DNA from: Oceanibium sediminis
Lineage (GTDB): Bacteria; Pseudomonadota; Alphaproteobacteria; Rhodobacterales; Rhodobacteraceae
NCBI RefSeq assembly: GCF_003265325.1
Contig: NZ_QGNX01000005.1
Location: forward strand, 124,001-188,000
DNA: 64,000 nt
Direction of reading: 5' to 3'
In this document: piece after piece, positions 8,933 to 18,659 of the stretch
Layout of the letters: the number at the start of each line of letters is the position of its first letter
How positions within the stretch are numbered: position 1 is the first letter of the stretch
Program-made: the position numbers and the translations under genes
Notes under the pieces: model-generated
Databases searched by the model: none
What the model saw: the letters and a program-made list of their open reading frames with translations, nothing else
What the model was told of the DNA's origin: nothing

Positions 8933-9301
8933 CTAGCTGGCCGCGACTTTCGCGCCCGCTTCCACCTCGATCACCGGCACACCGGCCTCCCGCGCCTGGA
9001 CCATCATGTTGGCCGTGCCGCGCCCGCCGGCGAAAGCGATCACCAGGTCGGGTTTGCCCTCCACCAGCATCTGGCGGTTTCGGATCGGACCTGCCGCGCG
9101 CCCGTGGGTGGCCCAGTCGGCGGGAAACGCCTGTACCTTCAGTCCCATCTCGGCGCCGTACTGCCCCGCCATGCTGTCAGCCCCGCGCGCCGCGCCGTGG
9201 ATGAGCGTGTCGCCCGGAAACAGGTGTGCGGACAGGACAGCCCACATGTGCCGCCTGTCGTCAAAGTCCCGTCCGCCACAGACCAGGATACGCTTGCCCA
9301 T
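8933..9301 (-). CDS. DUF2493 / SLOG-family protein (YspA cpYpsA-related)
   Basis: Small 122-residue Rossmann-like protein. Motifs: ILVCGGRDFDDR at the N-terminus, DTLIHGAARGADSMAG, and RNRQMLVEGKPDLVIAFAGGRGTANM. SLOG proteins are thought to bind nucleotides or nucleotide-derived ligands; the cellular role of this subgroup is unknown. It stands alone between DedA and the fructokinase-like gene with 118 bases to the latter; no partner is obvious. Confidence 0.85.
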   Translation of the reverse strand: MGKRILVCGGRDFDDRRHMWAVLSAHLFPGDTLIHGAARGADSMAGQYGAEMGLKVQAFPADWATHGRAAGPIRNRQMLVEGKPDLVIAFAGGRGTANMMVQAREAGVPVIEVEAGAKVAAS

Positions 9302-9419
9302 TCCTTGCCCCCCGGTCCCCGTGTGTCCGCCGATGCGCTTGCGGGTGCTGCCGCCGGTCCACCGGCGCGAAACGCCGGTTTCTCGGGAACCGCCCCGGCG
9401 GAAAGGCGTGTCCCGCCCC

Positions 9420-10361
9420 TCAGCCCACCAGTTCCGCCGCGGTGGGCGGGTTGCAGCCCTTGCGGGCGCAGTTGATCGCTGCGGCGCGGGCGGCCACGGT
9501 CAGGATCTCATGCGCGGTGTCGCGCGTCAGGCCCGCCAGACCGTCCCGCGTCATCAGCCCCCGCTGGGCGCATTGCGCCAGCAGCGTGCCCATGAAGGTA
9601 TCGCCCGCGCCGACCGTGTCCTTCAGGTCGGGCACCGGGGCTGTCGGCACGCGGACCTCCGCCCCGTTCACCAGGCCGACGGCCCCTTCCGCGCCCATGG
9701 TCAGCACAACGAAACCGGCACGCGCCTCGCCCGCCAGCGCCTTCAGCGCCTCCACCGGGTCCTCGCCCGGGCGGATCCAGGCGATGTCCTCGTCCGAAAG
9801 CTTGACCAGATCTGCCATCTGCAAGAGCCGCGACAGCCGCTCCAGGTAGCCCGCACGATCGTGGATGAAGGGCGCGCGGATGTTCGGGTCGAGCGCGGTG
9901 AACAGCCCCGCGCCATGGGCGTGGGCCATCGTCGCTTCCCAGGCATCCGCGTCCGCCCCGTCGGTGATCGCCAGCGAGCCGACGAAGAAGGCCCTCGCCT
10001 CGGGCGGCAGGATGGCGCGAAGGCTTTGGGCGGTGACGTCGCGCTCTGCGGTATTCTCGCGGTAGAACTGGTACTGCGCCTGTCCCCCCTTGAGCGACAC
10101 GACCGCCAGAGAGGTGGGCTTGTCCGACGCCGGGTGCAGCGCGGTGACATTCGCCTCACGACCGAGGTCCGCGGCCAGCAGTTGCCCGAGCGTGTCGCTG
10201 GAAAACGGCGTCATGTAGCCCACCGCCGGCCCCTGGCGGGCCACGGCCTTCGCCACGTTGAAGGGCGCGCCGCCGGGTATCGCGCGATATGCGGGAAAGC
10301 CGCCGTCAGGGGCATCCTGGATGAAGTCGATCAGGTTCTCACCGCCCACAAGGATCATCAT
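9420..10361 (-). CDS. PfkB family carbohydrate kinase (fructokinase-like)
   Basis: Cytoplasmic ribokinase-family kinase, 313 residues. N-terminal glycine motif PGGAPFNVAKAVARQG and C-terminal DTVGAGDTFMGT with the catalytic Asp are intact. The GGAPFNVA form is typical of fructokinases phosphorylating fructose (or a related ketose) at O6. The ATG at 10361 is preferred because GGGGGG stands two bases upstream; an in-frame start at 10394 lacks a ribosome site. Monocistronic and divergent from the GGDEF-EAL gene. Confidence 0.85.
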   Translation of the reverse strand: MMILVGGENLIDFIQDAPDGGFPAYRAIPGGAPFNVAKAVARQGPAVGYMTPFSSDTLGQLLAADLGREANVTALHPASDKPTSLAVVSLKGGQAQYQFYRENTAERDVTAQSLRAILPPEARAFFVGSLAITDGADADAWEATMAHAHGAGLFTALDPNIRAPFIHDRAGYLERLSRLLQMADLVKLSDEDIAWIRPGEDPVEALKALAGEARAGFVVLTMGAEGAVGLVNGAEVRVPTAPVPDLKDTVGAGDTFMGTLLAQCAQRGLMTRDGLAGLTRDTAHEILTVAARAAAINCARKGCNPPTAAELVG

Positions 10362-10456
10362 CGCCCCCCGTTCTGTTCTGTCTGGCTTCCGCACCTGCCA
10401 GATTTTTGCCCTCGGGCCAACAGAAAAGCCGGAAATCGTCCCCGGCGCTCGAAATG

Positions 10457-10472
10457 TTAATCATTGGTTAAC
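10457..10472 (+). promoter_or_regulatory. Exact CtrA-type binding box
   Basis: TTAA (10457-10460), seven bases, then TTAAC (10468-10472), which matches the full CtrA consensus TTAA-N7-TTAAC. It lies 45 bases before the chosen start of the GGDEF-EAL gene and about 95 bases before the divergent kinase start. CtrA is the cell-cycle and motility regulator of alphaproteobacteria. Confidence 0.7.
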
Positions 10473-10517
10473 CCCGCGCTTGGCACAGTCGGATGTCTTA
10501 AACATTTACAGGGTCAG

Positions 10518-13500
10518 ATGGCGTCGCCGGCCACTGTTTCGTCAAACCTTATGCACATCGATTCCCTGATCACCGATATCGGCTCGTACGCAAACGAGGC
10601 GATAGCGATTGCCGAGGCGACTCCATCCGACGGGGCAATCCTTACCATCCGCTGGATCAACACGGCCTTTACCGAGCTGACGGGCCACACGAAGGAAACC
10701 GTCATCGGGCGGACCGCGGGTATCCTGACCGGTGAATCGACGGAACCCCGCCAGTATGAGCGGGTGGTGGCGAACCTTCAGGCCTGGTGCACCTTCAAGG
10801 CGGAACTGCAACTCTACCGCCGCAGCGGCATCAGCTTCTGGGCCGCGCTGTCGTTCCAGCCGATCCGGGATGAGGGGGGTGTCGTGCGCTATTGGATCAT
10901 GCAGCTGCATGACATCAGCGCGCGCAAGAAGTCCGAGAATACCCTGGCCGACATGCAGCTGATCGCCCGCGCCACCGGCGACATGGTCTTCGTGCTGGAT
11001 CGCCAGCGTCGGATCACCTGGGTGAACTACGCCTTCGAGGAGCAGACCGGCTACACTCTGGACGAGGCGCGCGGCCAGCGTGTCTGCCACATGATCAAGG
11101 CCCCCTCCGTCCCGCAGGAGGATATGGACGCCCTTGCGCGCAAGCTTGATCGGCGCTTGCCGCACACGGCGGAAATCCTGTCGCGGCGCAAGAACGGCAG
11201 TCTTTTCTACGGCGAATACGTCTTTCAGCCGACCTATGACGATTTCGGGCGCTTCACCAAATACGTCCTGCTGGTGCGGGACATCACCGCCCGCTACACG
11301 CTGGAGCAGCGCTACAAGGCGGTGTTCGATGAGACCAACGCCGCGATCTGCATCAAGTCCGGCGGGCATTACCTGCTTGTGAACCGCCGCTATGCCGACC
11401 TGTTCCGCCGCTCGCCCAAGGATTTCGTGAACGCCCCGGCGGATCTGCTGGCCGGATCGGACCTGGACGAGGTCATTCACGCGGCGGAAACGCGGGTCCT
11501 GGCGACCGGTGTTCCCGAGGTCTGGGAAGCCTCGATCACAGATGAAGACGGCGCGGCGCTGCACCTGCTCACCAAGACCTTCCGAAGCTTCGACAAGATC
11601 CTGGACACCCACATCGTCTACAGCGTGTCCACCGACATCACCCGGATTCGCCAGACCGAACGGGCCCTGTCGGCGGAGCAGGAAAAATCCATGCTCGCCC
11701 AGAAACGGCTGTGGTCCGCGATCGAGGGGATCCCCGACGGTTTCGTGCTCTATGACGAGCATGACCGGGTGGTCCACGCGAACCGGGCCTTTCGCGACAT
11801 GCACGGCGCGATCGGCGCGCAGATCAGGACCGGCACCACCTTCGAGGGCATCCTGCGGCTGGGGCTTGAGGCGGGCCTGTGGAACACGGACACGCTGTCT
11901 GACGAGGAATGGCTCGCCGCCCGCCTGGACGAGCGTGAGACGGGCCGCATGAGCCAGGGCACCTACCTGGGCCTGGTGGACGGGGGGTGGATGCTGGCCA
12001 AGGAAATCCGGCTCGCCCATGGGGAAAAGGCGGGGATCCGCATCGACGCGACCGAGATCAAGGCCAGCGAAAGCGCGCTCATGGCCGCCCAGCGTGACGC
12101 CGAAAAGGCCGAGGCGCGGCTGTTCGCGGCGATCTCGGCGCTGGAAAACTCCTTCACCATCTATGACAGCGACGACCGGATTGTGCTGACCAACGTCCAG
12201 CACTTCGACGAACCGGTGGGCGCGTCGAAGGGCATGAGCTTCACCGAGCTCATCGAGAGCGCCGTCGCGCAGGGCAAGATCGAGATTCCGCCGGACACCG
12301 ACCCCGAGGAATGGATCGAGGCGCGTAAGCGCCAGCACGCCGATCCGGGCGAGCCGCAGATCCAGACCCTGTCGAACGGGCGCACCTACCGCGTGATCGA
12401 GCGCAAGACGGACCACGGCGACACGGTCAGCATGCGTTTCGATCTGACCCGCGAGATGGAGCAGCAGGCCCGCCTGGAAAGCTACGCTCGCGACCTGGAA
12501 GTGTCCAAGCTGATGATGGAGGGGCGCAATGCCGACCTTGAGCGGGCGCGCCGGTCGCTGGAGTACGCGTCGCGCCATGACAGCCTGACCGGGCTGCCCA
12601 ACCGGCGGTTCCTGGACTACGAGTTGCTGCGCCGCGCCAGCAATCGCGCCACGGGCAGTTTCGCGGTCCTGCACATCGACCTGGACCGTTTCAAGCAGAT
12701 CAACGATGCCTTCGGCCATGCCGCCGGGGACCACGTGCTGAACACCGCCGCCACCGTCCTGCGGGACGAGACGGGCCCCGCGGATTTCTGCGCCAGGGTC
12801 GGGGGGGACGAGTTCGTCGTGCTCTGCGATACCAAGGACGATCCGGACCGGGCCGAGCGTCTTGCCGGCGATATCGTGGCCTCGCTTCGCCGCCCGGTGC
12901 GCTTCGGGGCGAACGAATGCCGCTTCGGGGCAAGCATCGGCATCGCCTTCAACGACCCCGCGAAGAAGAACGACAACCCCGGCCAGTTGCTCATCAACGC
13001 GGATATCGCGCTATACCGCGCCAAGGGCGGCGGGCGGAACCGCTGGGCGGTATTCTCGGACTCGCTTCAGGCCGAGGTGCTGGACAGCAAGCGGCTGTCG
13101 GACGACATCCTGCGCGGGCTCGACCGGGGCGAGTTCACCGCCTACTACCAGCCGCAGGTGCGCGCCGATGATTTCAGCTTCTGCGGGGTGGAGGCGCTGT
13201 TGCGCTGGAACCACCCCGAACGCGGGCTGCTGCACCCAAACAGCTTTCTTGGCGTGGCGCGGGACCTGAGCCTGCTGGCGCAGCTGGACGAGATCGTCTT
13301 CGCGCAGGCCGCCGCCGACGATGCCTTCTGGCGGCGGAACGGGCAGACCATCCCGAGGATCGCGGTGAACGTCTCCGACGCGCGGCTCAGATGCCCGGAC
13401 TTCATTCGCGACGTCACCCGCCTCGGGATCGATCCGTCGCGCCTGTCGGTGGAATTGCTCGAGACGATCTTTCTGGATGACGATGATGAGATCATGACCT

Positions 13501-13868
13501 GGACCTTCGATCAGCTGCGCGAAATGGGCGTCGCGATCGAGCTGGACGACTTCGGGACCGGGCATTCCTCGATCATCGGGCTGTTGAAGCTGAAGCCGGC
13601 GCGCGTGAAGATCGACAAGAGCTTCATCGACCAGATCCTCGGCGCGTCCGAGGCGGAGGCGCTGCTGCGCTCGATCATCGATATCGGGCGCAACCTGGAC
13701 GTGGACACGGTGGCTGAGGGGATCGAGACCCTGCAACAGGCGGAAATGCTGCGCGAAATGGGCTGCGACGTTCTGCAGGGCCACGTGTTCGCCGAGGCGA
13801 TGAACGCCGAGCAGATCCTGCACTACGCGCGGGATGCCCTGGTGCCGCAATTGCAGCACCAGAGCTGA
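10518..13868 (+). CDS. Multi-PAS diguanylate cyclase/phosphodiesterase (PAS-GGDEF-EAL)
   Basis: Cytosolic c-di-GMP signalling protein of 1116 residues with no clear membrane segment. Several PAS-like modules fill residues about 20-640 (two clear ones contain GHTKETVIGR and GYTLDEARGQ). They are followed by a coiled coil around 655-690, a GGDEF domain with intact GGDEF at 762-766, and an EAL domain with intact E892 (EALLRW) and DDFGTGHSS downstream. The RxxD inhibitory site expected just before GGDEF is not seen, so cyclase product inhibition may be absent. Start at 10518 chosen for CAGGG upstream; a TTG at 10464 is the alternative. An exact CtrA box precedes it. Confidence 0.92.
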   Translation: MASPATVSSNLMHIDSLITDIGSYANEAIAIAEATPSDGAILTIRWINTAFTELTGHTKETVIGRTAGILTGESTEPRQYERVVANLQAWCTFKAELQLYRRSGISFWAALSFQPIRDEGGVVRYWIMQLHDISARKKSENTLADMQLIARATGDMVFVLDRQRRITWVNYAFEEQTGYTLDEARGQRVCHMIKAPSVPQEDMDALARKLDRRLPHTAEILSRRKNGSLFYGEYVFQPTYDDFGRFTKYVLLVRDITARYTLEQRYKAVFDETNAAICIKSGGHYLLVNRRYADLFRRSPKDFVNAPADLLAGSDLDEVIHAAETRVLATGVPEVWEASITDEDGAALHLLTKTFRSFDKILDTHIVYSVSTDITRIRQTERALSAEQEKSMLAQKRLWSAIEGIPDGFVLYDEHDRVVHANRAFRDMHGAIGAQIRTGTTFEGILRLGLEAGLWNTDTLSDEEWLAARLDERETGRMSQGTYLGLVDGGWMLAKEIRLAHGEKAGIRIDATEIKASESALMAAQRDAEKAEARLFAAISALENSFTIYDSDDRIVLTNVQHFDEPVGASKGMSFTELIESAVAQGKIEIPPDTDPEEWIEARKRQHADPGEPQIQTLSNGRTYRVIERKTDHGDTVSMRFDLTREMEQQARLESYARDLEVSKLMMEGRNADLERARRSLEYASRHDSLTGLPNRRFLDYELLRRASNRATGSFAVLHIDLDRFKQINDAFGHAAGDHVLNTAATVLRDETGPADFCARVGGDEFVVLCDTKDDPDRAERLAGDIVASLRRPVRFGANECRFGASIGIAFNDPAKKNDNPGQLLINADIALYRAKGGGRNRWAVFSDSLQAEVLDSKRLSDDILRGLDRGEFTAYYQPQVRADDFSFCGVEALLRWNHPERGLLHPNSFLGVARDLSLLAQLDEIVFAQAAADDAFWRRNGQTIPRIAVNVSDARLRCPDFIRDVTRLGIDPSRLSVELLETIFLDDDDEIMTWTFDQLREMGVAIELDDFGTGHSSIIGLLKLKPARVKIDKSFIDQILGASEAEALLRSIIDIGRNLDVDTVAEGIETLQQAEMLREMGCDVLQGHVFAEAMNAEQILHYARDALVPQLQHQS

Positions 13869-13874
13869 GGGGCG

Positions 13875-16724
13875 TTATTCCGCCGCTTCGCTGTAGCTTT
13901 CCAGCGGCGGGCAGGTGCAGACCAGGTGGCGGTCGCCATAGGCGTTGTCCACACGGTTCACCGGCGCCCAGTACTTGTCCACCCGGAACGCGCCCGGCGG
14001 GTAGCAGGCCTGCTCCCGGGTGTAGGGGCGTTCCCAGTCGCCGACCAGGTCCTCCACCGTGTGCGGCGCGTTCTTCAGCGGGTTGTTCTCCGCGTCGATC
14101 CGCCCTTCGGCGATGTCGTCGGCTTCCGCGCGGATCGCCAGCATCGCGTCGATGAAACGGTCAAGCTCGGCCTTCGGCTCGCTTTCGGTCGGCTCCACCA
14201 TCAGCGTGCCTGGAACCGGCCAGCTCATCGTGGGGGCGTGGAAGCCGCAATCGATCAGGCGCTTGGCCACGTCGTCCACGGTCACGCCCGCCGCCTCGGT
14301 CAGGGGGCGGATATCCAGGATGCACTCATGCGCCACGTCCCCCGTGGGGTTGGTGTAGAGCACCTTGAACGCGCCCGACAGCCGCTTGGCGATGTAGTTC
14401 GCGTTCAGGATCGCCACCCGCGTCGCCTGGGTCAGCCCTTCGCCGCCCATCGCCAGGATGTAGGCATAGCTGATCGGCAGGATCGAGGGCGAGCCGAACG
14501 GCGCCGCGCTGACCGCGCCGGAGCCACCCATGTGGCAATGGCCCGGCAGGTAGGGCTCCAAGTGCGCCTTGACCCCGATCGGCCCCATGCCGGGACCGCC
14601 CCCGCCATGGGGAATGCAGAAGGTCTTGTGCAGGTTCAGGTGGCTCACGTCGCCGCCGATGTCGCCCGGCTGGGCGATGCCGACCATGGCGTTCATGTTC
14701 GCCCCGTCGATATAGACCTGCCCGCCGTGCTGGTGGGTGATCTCGCACACCTCGCGCACCGTGTCCTCGAACACGCCGTGGGTCGAGGGGTAGGTGATCA
14801 TGCAGGCGGCCAGGTTCTCGGCGTTCGCCTCGGCCTTGGCGCGGAAATCCTCCACGTCGATGTCGCCGTTTTCCGCCGATTTCACCACCACGACCTTCCA
14901 GCCCACCATCTGGGCAGAGGCGGGGTTGGTGCCATGCGCCGACATCGGGATCAGGCAGACGTTCCTGTGCCCCTCTTTCCGGGCCTTGTGATAGGCGCGG
15001 ATCGTCAGCAGCCCCGCGTATTCGCCTTGTGCGCCGGAGTTCGGCTGCATCGACAGCGCGTCATAGCCGGTGATCGCGCAAAGCTTCGCGCTCAGGTCCT
15101 GGATCAGGTGCGTGTAGCCCTCGACCTGGTCGGCGGGCGCGAAGGGGTGCACGTCGGAAAATTCCGGCCAGGTGACGGGGATCATCTCGACCGTGGCGTT
15201 CAGCTTCATGGTGCAGGAGCCGAGCGGGATCATCGCGCGATCCAGCGCCAGGTCCCGGTCCGCCAGGCGGCGCATGTAGCGGGTGATTTCCGCCTCGGCC
15301 CGGTTCATGTGGAAGATCGGGTGCGTCATGTACTTGGTTTCGCGCAGGTTTTCGTCCGGCAGCCGGTAGGGCCGGTCGCTGTCGCGATAGGTCATCTCTC
15401 CGCCAAAGGCGCGCCAGACGGCCTCCACCGTTTCGGGGTAGGTGACCTCGTCACAGGAAATGCCGATCCGCGTGGTCCCGATCTTGCGCAGATTCACGCC
15501 ACCGGCCACGGCGGCGTTCAGGATTACGCCCTGAAGCGCGCCCACCTCGACGGTGATGGTGTCGAAGAAACGCTCGGGCTTCACCTCGAAGCCCAGCTTT
15601 TCCAGGCCCGTCGCCAGGCGCACCGTCTTGCGGTGCACGGACTGGGCGATCGCCTTCAGCCCGTCGGGCCCGTAATAGATGCCGTACATCGAGGCCATGA
15701 CCGCCAGCAGTGCCTGCGCGGTGCAGACGTTCGACGTGGCCTTTTCGCGGCGGATGTGCTGCTCGCGGGTCTGAAGCGACAGGCGATAGGCCTTGTTGCC
15801 GCGCGCGTCCACCGACACGCCGATCAGCCGGCCCGGCATGGCGCGCTTGAACGCATCCTTGCAGGCCATGTAGGCGGCGTGCGGGCCGCCATAGCCCATC
15901 GGCACGCCGAAACGCTGGGTGGAGCCGACGGCGATATCGGCGTCCATCTCGCCCGGGGATTTCAGCAGGCACAGCGCCAGCGGGTCGGCGGCCAGGATGC
16001 CGAGCGCCTTGGCCGCGTGCAGTTTTTCGATGGGGGCGGTGAAATCATGCACATGCCCGTAGGTGCCGGGGTACTGGAAGATCGCGGCGAAGACGGCCTC
16101 GGGGGCCAGGTCGGTGAAAGGGTCGCCCACGATCACCTCGATCCCCAGCGGCTCAGCACGGGTGCGGATCACGTCGATGGTCTGCGGATGGCAGCGCTGG
16201 TCCACGAAGAAGCCGGTGGCCTTCGACTTCGCGCCGCGCTGCGCCATGGTCATGGCCTCGGCCGCCGCCGTCGCCTCGTCCAGAAGCGAGGCGTTGGCCA
16301 CCTCCAGCCCGGTCAGGTCGGAGATCATCGTCTGGAAGTTCAGCAGCGCCTCAAGTCGGCCTTGGCTGATTTCCGGCTGGTAGGGGGTGTAGGCGGTGTA
16401 CCAGGCGGGGTTTTCCAGGATGTTGCGCTGGATGACAGGGGGCGTCAGCGTGCCGTAATACCCTTGGCCGATCAGGCTTTTCATGCCTTTGTTACGCTCG
16501 GCGATTTCGCGCATGGTGCGCAGCACGTTGCGCTCGGACTGCGGGTCGCCGAAGTCCAGCGGCTCGGACTGGCGGATGCCCTGGGGCACGGTCCGGTCGA
16601 TCAGCGCGTCCAGCGACGGCAGGCCGAGCGTTTCGAGCATCTGCGCCATTTCCGCCGGCGCGGGCCCGATGTGGCGGCGGTTGGCGAAATCATACGGATT
16701 GTAGTCGGTCAGTGAGAACGTCAT
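13875..16724 (-). CDS. gcvP: Glycine dehydrogenase (decarboxylating), P protein
   Basis: PLP-dependent P protein of the glycine cleavage system, 949 residues, single-chain form. It decarboxylates glycine and passes the aminomethyl group to the lipoyl arm of GcvH. Seen: N-terminal [29 protein letters not shown], and the PLP lysine region [20 protein letters not shown]. Third gene of gcvT-gcvH-gcvP on the - strand; 93 bases separate it from gcvH. It ends 6 bases from the convergent GGDEF-EAL gene. Confidence 0.97.
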   Translation of the reverse strand: MTFSLTDYNPYDFANRRHIGPAPAEMAQMLETLGLPSLDALIDRTVPQGIRQSEPLDFGDPQSERNVLRTMREIAERNKGMKSLIGQGYYGTLTPPVIQRNILENPAWYTAYTPYQPEISQGRLEALLNFQTMISDLTGLEVANASLLDEATAAAEAMTMAQRGAKSKATGFFVDQRCHPQTIDVIRTRAEPLGIEVIVGDPFTDLAPEAVFAAIFQYPGTYGHVHDFTAPIEKLHAAKALGILAADPLALCLLKSPGEMDADIAVGSTQRFGVPMGYGGPHAAYMACKDAFKRAMPGRLIGVSVDARGNKAYRLSLQTREQHIRREKATSNVCTAQALLAVMASMYGIYYGPDGLKAIAQSVHRKTVRLATGLEKLGFEVKPERFFDTITVEVGALQGVILNAAVAGGVNLRKIGTTRIGISCDEVTYPETVEAVWRAFGGEMTYRDSDRPYRLPDENLRETKYMTHPIFHMNRAEAEITRYMRRLADRDLALDRAMIPLGSCTMKLNATVEMIPVTWPEFSDVHPFAPADQVEGYTHLIQDLSAKLCAITGYDALSMQPNSGAQGEYAGLLTIRAYHKARKEGHRNVCLIPMSAHGTNPASAQMVGWKVVVVKSAENGDIDVEDFRAKAEANAENLAACMITYPSTHGVFEDTVREVCEITHQHGGQVYIDGANMNAMVGIAQPGDIGGDVSHLNLHKTFCIPHGGGGPGMGPIGVKAHLEPYLPGHCHMGGSGAVSAAPFGSPSILPISYAYILAMGGEGLTQATRVAILNANYIAKRLSGAFKVLYTNPTGDVAHECILDIRPLTEAAGVTVDDVAKRLIDCGFHAPTMSWPVPGTLMVEPTESEPKAELDRFIDAMLAIRAEADDIAEGRIDAENNPLKNAPHTVEDLVGDWERPYTREQACYPPGAFRVDKYWAPVNRVDNAYGDRHLVCTCPPLESYSEAAE

Positions 16725-16817
16725 GGTGCCCCCTTTGGGTGGCCGCTCCGTGACAGAGGCGGCCGGATTGGATACGCAACAACTGCGCCGGTGCGCGCCC
16801 CCGCAGGCGCGCCCCGA

Positions 16818-17183
16818 TCAGGCGATGAGGTCCTTGTAGGCGGCCTCGTCCATCAGCTTTTCCAGCTCGCCCGCGTCCGCGATCTTGATCTTGTAGAACC
16901 AGGCATCGCTTTCGGGGCTTTCGTTCACGTTCGCGGGCGTGTCGGCCAGCGCCTCGTTGGCTTCCATGATCTCGCCCGTCACGGGGGCGTAGATTTCGGA
17001 AGCGGCCTTGACGCTTTCCACGACGCCGATCTCGTCGCCCTGCTCGAAGCTTTCACCGGCGTCCTTCAGCTCGACGAAAACGACCTCGCCCAGCTGCTCG
17101 GCGGCGTGGGCGGTGATGCCGATGGTGGCGATGTCGCCGTCGACGTCCAGCCACTCGTGATCTTCGGTGTAGTAAAGTGCCAT
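16818..17183 (-). CDS. gcvH: Glycine cleavage system H protein
   Basis: Lipoyl carrier of 121 residues that shuttles the aminomethyl intermediate between GcvP, GcvT and lipoamide dehydrogenase. The lipoylation site is K59 in GVVESVKAASEIYAPVTG, and the N-terminus shows the usual YYTEDHEWL. Sixteen bases downstream of gcvT. Confidence 0.97.
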   Translation of the reverse strand: MALYYTEDHEWLDVDGDIATIGITAHAAEQLGEVVFVELKDAGESFEQGDEIGVVESVKAASEIYAPVTGEIMEANEALADTPANVNESPESDAWFYKIKIADAGELEKLMDEAAYKDLIA

Positions 17184-17199
17184 GGGTCTGGTCCCTTGT

Positions 17200-18282
17200 T
17201 CAGCGTTTGTAGTTCTGTTTGACGAAGGGCAGGGCGGTGACCCGGCCCGGCAAGGGCTTGCCCCGCACGATCAATGCGACCTCGGTGCCCGGTTCTGCGA
17301 ACCCGGCATCCACGTAGGCGATGGAGATCGGCGCCCCGAGGGTGGGGGCGAATCCGCCCGATGTCACCTCACCGATACGCGTTCCGTCCGGCGCCGTCAC
17401 CTCGGTATGCGCGCGCGCCGGCGCGCGGCCGTCCGGCAGGATGCCGACCATGCGCCGCGCCGGCCCTTCGGCGAGTTCGCGTGAAATCCGCCCGTGGCCG
17501 GGGAAGCCGCCTTTCTCGCGGCGGCGTTTCTGGATGGCCCAGGTCAGCCCCGCCTCGATGGGAGAGGTGCTCTCGTCGATATCCTGGCCGTACAGACACA
17601 GCCCCGCCTCCATCCGCAGGCTGTCGCGCGCGCCAAGGCCGGCGGGCTCTGCGCCCGCGTCCACGAACTTGCGCGCCAGCGCTTCGGCCTGGTCGGCGGG
17701 CATCGAGATCTCGAACCCGTCCTCGCCCGTGTAACCGAGGCGCGAGATGCGCACCGGCACGCCGTCGATGCTGGCGGTGGTGGTCTCCATGAAGCTCAGC
17801 TCCGCCGCTTCGGGGCATATGGGGGCCAGCAGCGCCTCCGCCCCCGGTCCTTGCAGGGCGACCAGGCCGAGGTCGGAGCGGTGGGTCATATCCTCGCCGA
17901 ACACCGCCTTCAGGTAGGGCAGGTCATGATCCGCCCGCCCGGCGTTGCTGACAAGGTAGAGGTGATCGCCTGCGTTGGACACGATCAGGTCGTCCAGGAT
18001 GCCGCCGTTCTCATTGGTGAAGAACGTGTAACGGGCCTTGCCCTCGGGCAGGGTGGTGATGGCCGAGGGCACCAGCGCTTCGAGCTTTTCTGCCGCATCC
18101 GCGCCGCGCAACTCCACCTGGGCCATGTGGCTGACGTCGAACAGGGTCACGCCCTCACGCGTGGCCTTGTGTTCGCCCATAAGGCCGAGCGGGTAGCTGA
18201 CGGGCATGTCCCAGCCGGCGAATTCGACCATCTTGGCGCCGCGCTCGATGTGGAAGTCGTAAAGTGGTGTGCGTTGGCTCAT
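17200..18282 (-). CDS. gcvT: Aminomethyltransferase, T protein of glycine cleavage
   Basis: Tetrahydrofolate-dependent T protein of 360 residues; releases ammonia and forms methylene-tetrahydrofolate. Family motifs: FAGWDMPVSYP, VTLFDVSHMAQVEL, GYTGEDGFEI and the C-terminal PLPGRVTALPFVKQNYKR. First canonical gene of the operon. Its ATG overlaps the stop of a short upstream frame by 4 bases (ATGA). I see no glycine riboswitch core in the upstream region. Confidence 0.96.
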   Translation of the reverse strand: MSQRTPLYDFHIERGAKMVEFAGWDMPVSYPLGLMGEHKATREGVTLFDVSHMAQVELRGADAAEKLEALVPSAITTLPEGKARYTFFTNENGGILDDLIVSNAGDHLYLVSNAGRADHDLPYLKAVFGEDMTHRSDLGLVALQGPGAEALLAPICPEAAELSFMETTTASIDGVPVRISRLGYTGEDGFEISMPADQAEALARKFVDAGAEPAGLGARDSLRMEAGLCLYGQDIDESTSPIEAGLTWAIQKRRREKGGFPGHGRISRELAEGPARRMVGILPDGRAPARAHTEVTAPDGTRIGEVTSGGFAPTLGAPISIAYVDAGFAEPGTEVALIVRGKPLPGRVTALPFVKQNYKR

Positions 18283-18488
18283 GCGGCGTCCTGTTCGTGA
18301 AAGTTGAAACCCAATGTGGTCAGCAAGGCCCGCGCGACCGGATCGTTGCCCGCAATCTCAACATGCGAGGCCGCCGCCTGCAACCGCGTAGCCGACTGGC
18401 CGCGACAGGCGCAGCTGCGCTGGCCGGGGGGGAAGAGCCCGACGCGCGGCAGATCGGGCCAGCCGATTGCAATTCTGTGTACCGCCAT
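18279..18488 (-). CDS. Small hypothetical ORF coupled to gcvT
   Basis: Possible 69-residue protein starting MAVHRIAIGWPDLP and ending TLGFNFHEQDAA, with two close Cys (SCAC). Its TGA overlaps the gcvT ATG as ATGA, the arrangement of a translationally coupled gene, and two compact inverted repeats lie just upstream. I do not recognise a family. It may be a leader peptide, a small operon member or chance; the frame stays open further upstream without a supported start. Confidence 0.35.
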   Translation of the reverse strand: MAVHRIAIGWPDLPRVGLFPPGQRSCACRGQSATRLQAAASHVEIAGNDPVARALLTTLGFNFHEQDAA

Positions 18489-18509
18489 TCCGATCCCCGG
18501 TTCGGGCTT

Positions 18510-18542
18510 GTTTCCTATCGGAAACTTCCTCCGTTTCGGAGG
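18510..18542 (-). promoter_or_regulatory. Two adjacent perfect inverted repeats upstream of the gcv operon
   Basis: CCTCCG-TTT-CGGAGG at 18528-18542 and GTTTCC-TATC-GGAAAC at 18510-18525, only two bases apart, 22-54 bases upstream of the small ORF start on the - strand. Either could be an operator for a gcv regulator or form tandem RNA hairpins in the 5' leader. Function is inferred from position only. Confidence 0.5.
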
Positions 18543-18603
18543 TGAGTCGCAAGGGCCGTTTTCTGCGGGCTGGCGCAGGGTGGAGGGAGGCTGGACGGGG
18601 GCG

Positions 18604-18659
18604 TTCGAAATGAATAATATTGCGAACCTTACGAAAGTTAAAACGAATGAATTCCGAAA
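18604..18659 (+). promoter_or_regulatory. Array of CGAA motifs at the deoR start (putative DeoR operator)
   Basis: Five direct CGAA words start at 18606, 18623, 18632, 18644 and 18655 in a locally AT-rich stretch that spans the deoR start. DeoR/GlpR-family repressors commonly bind repeated TTCG/CGAA elements, so an autoregulatory operator is likely. TTCG and CGAA words recur at 19462 and 19481 before the TRAP genes. Confidence 0.5.

Noticed and set aside
13926-16715. A 929-codon open frame on the + strand opposite gcvP
   Set aside because: Shadow frame; gcvP on the - strand is unmistakable.
18283-18646. Glycine riboswitch ahead of gcvT
   Set aside because: I looked for the conserved glycine aptamer core on the - strand and found none; only simple inverted repeats are present.
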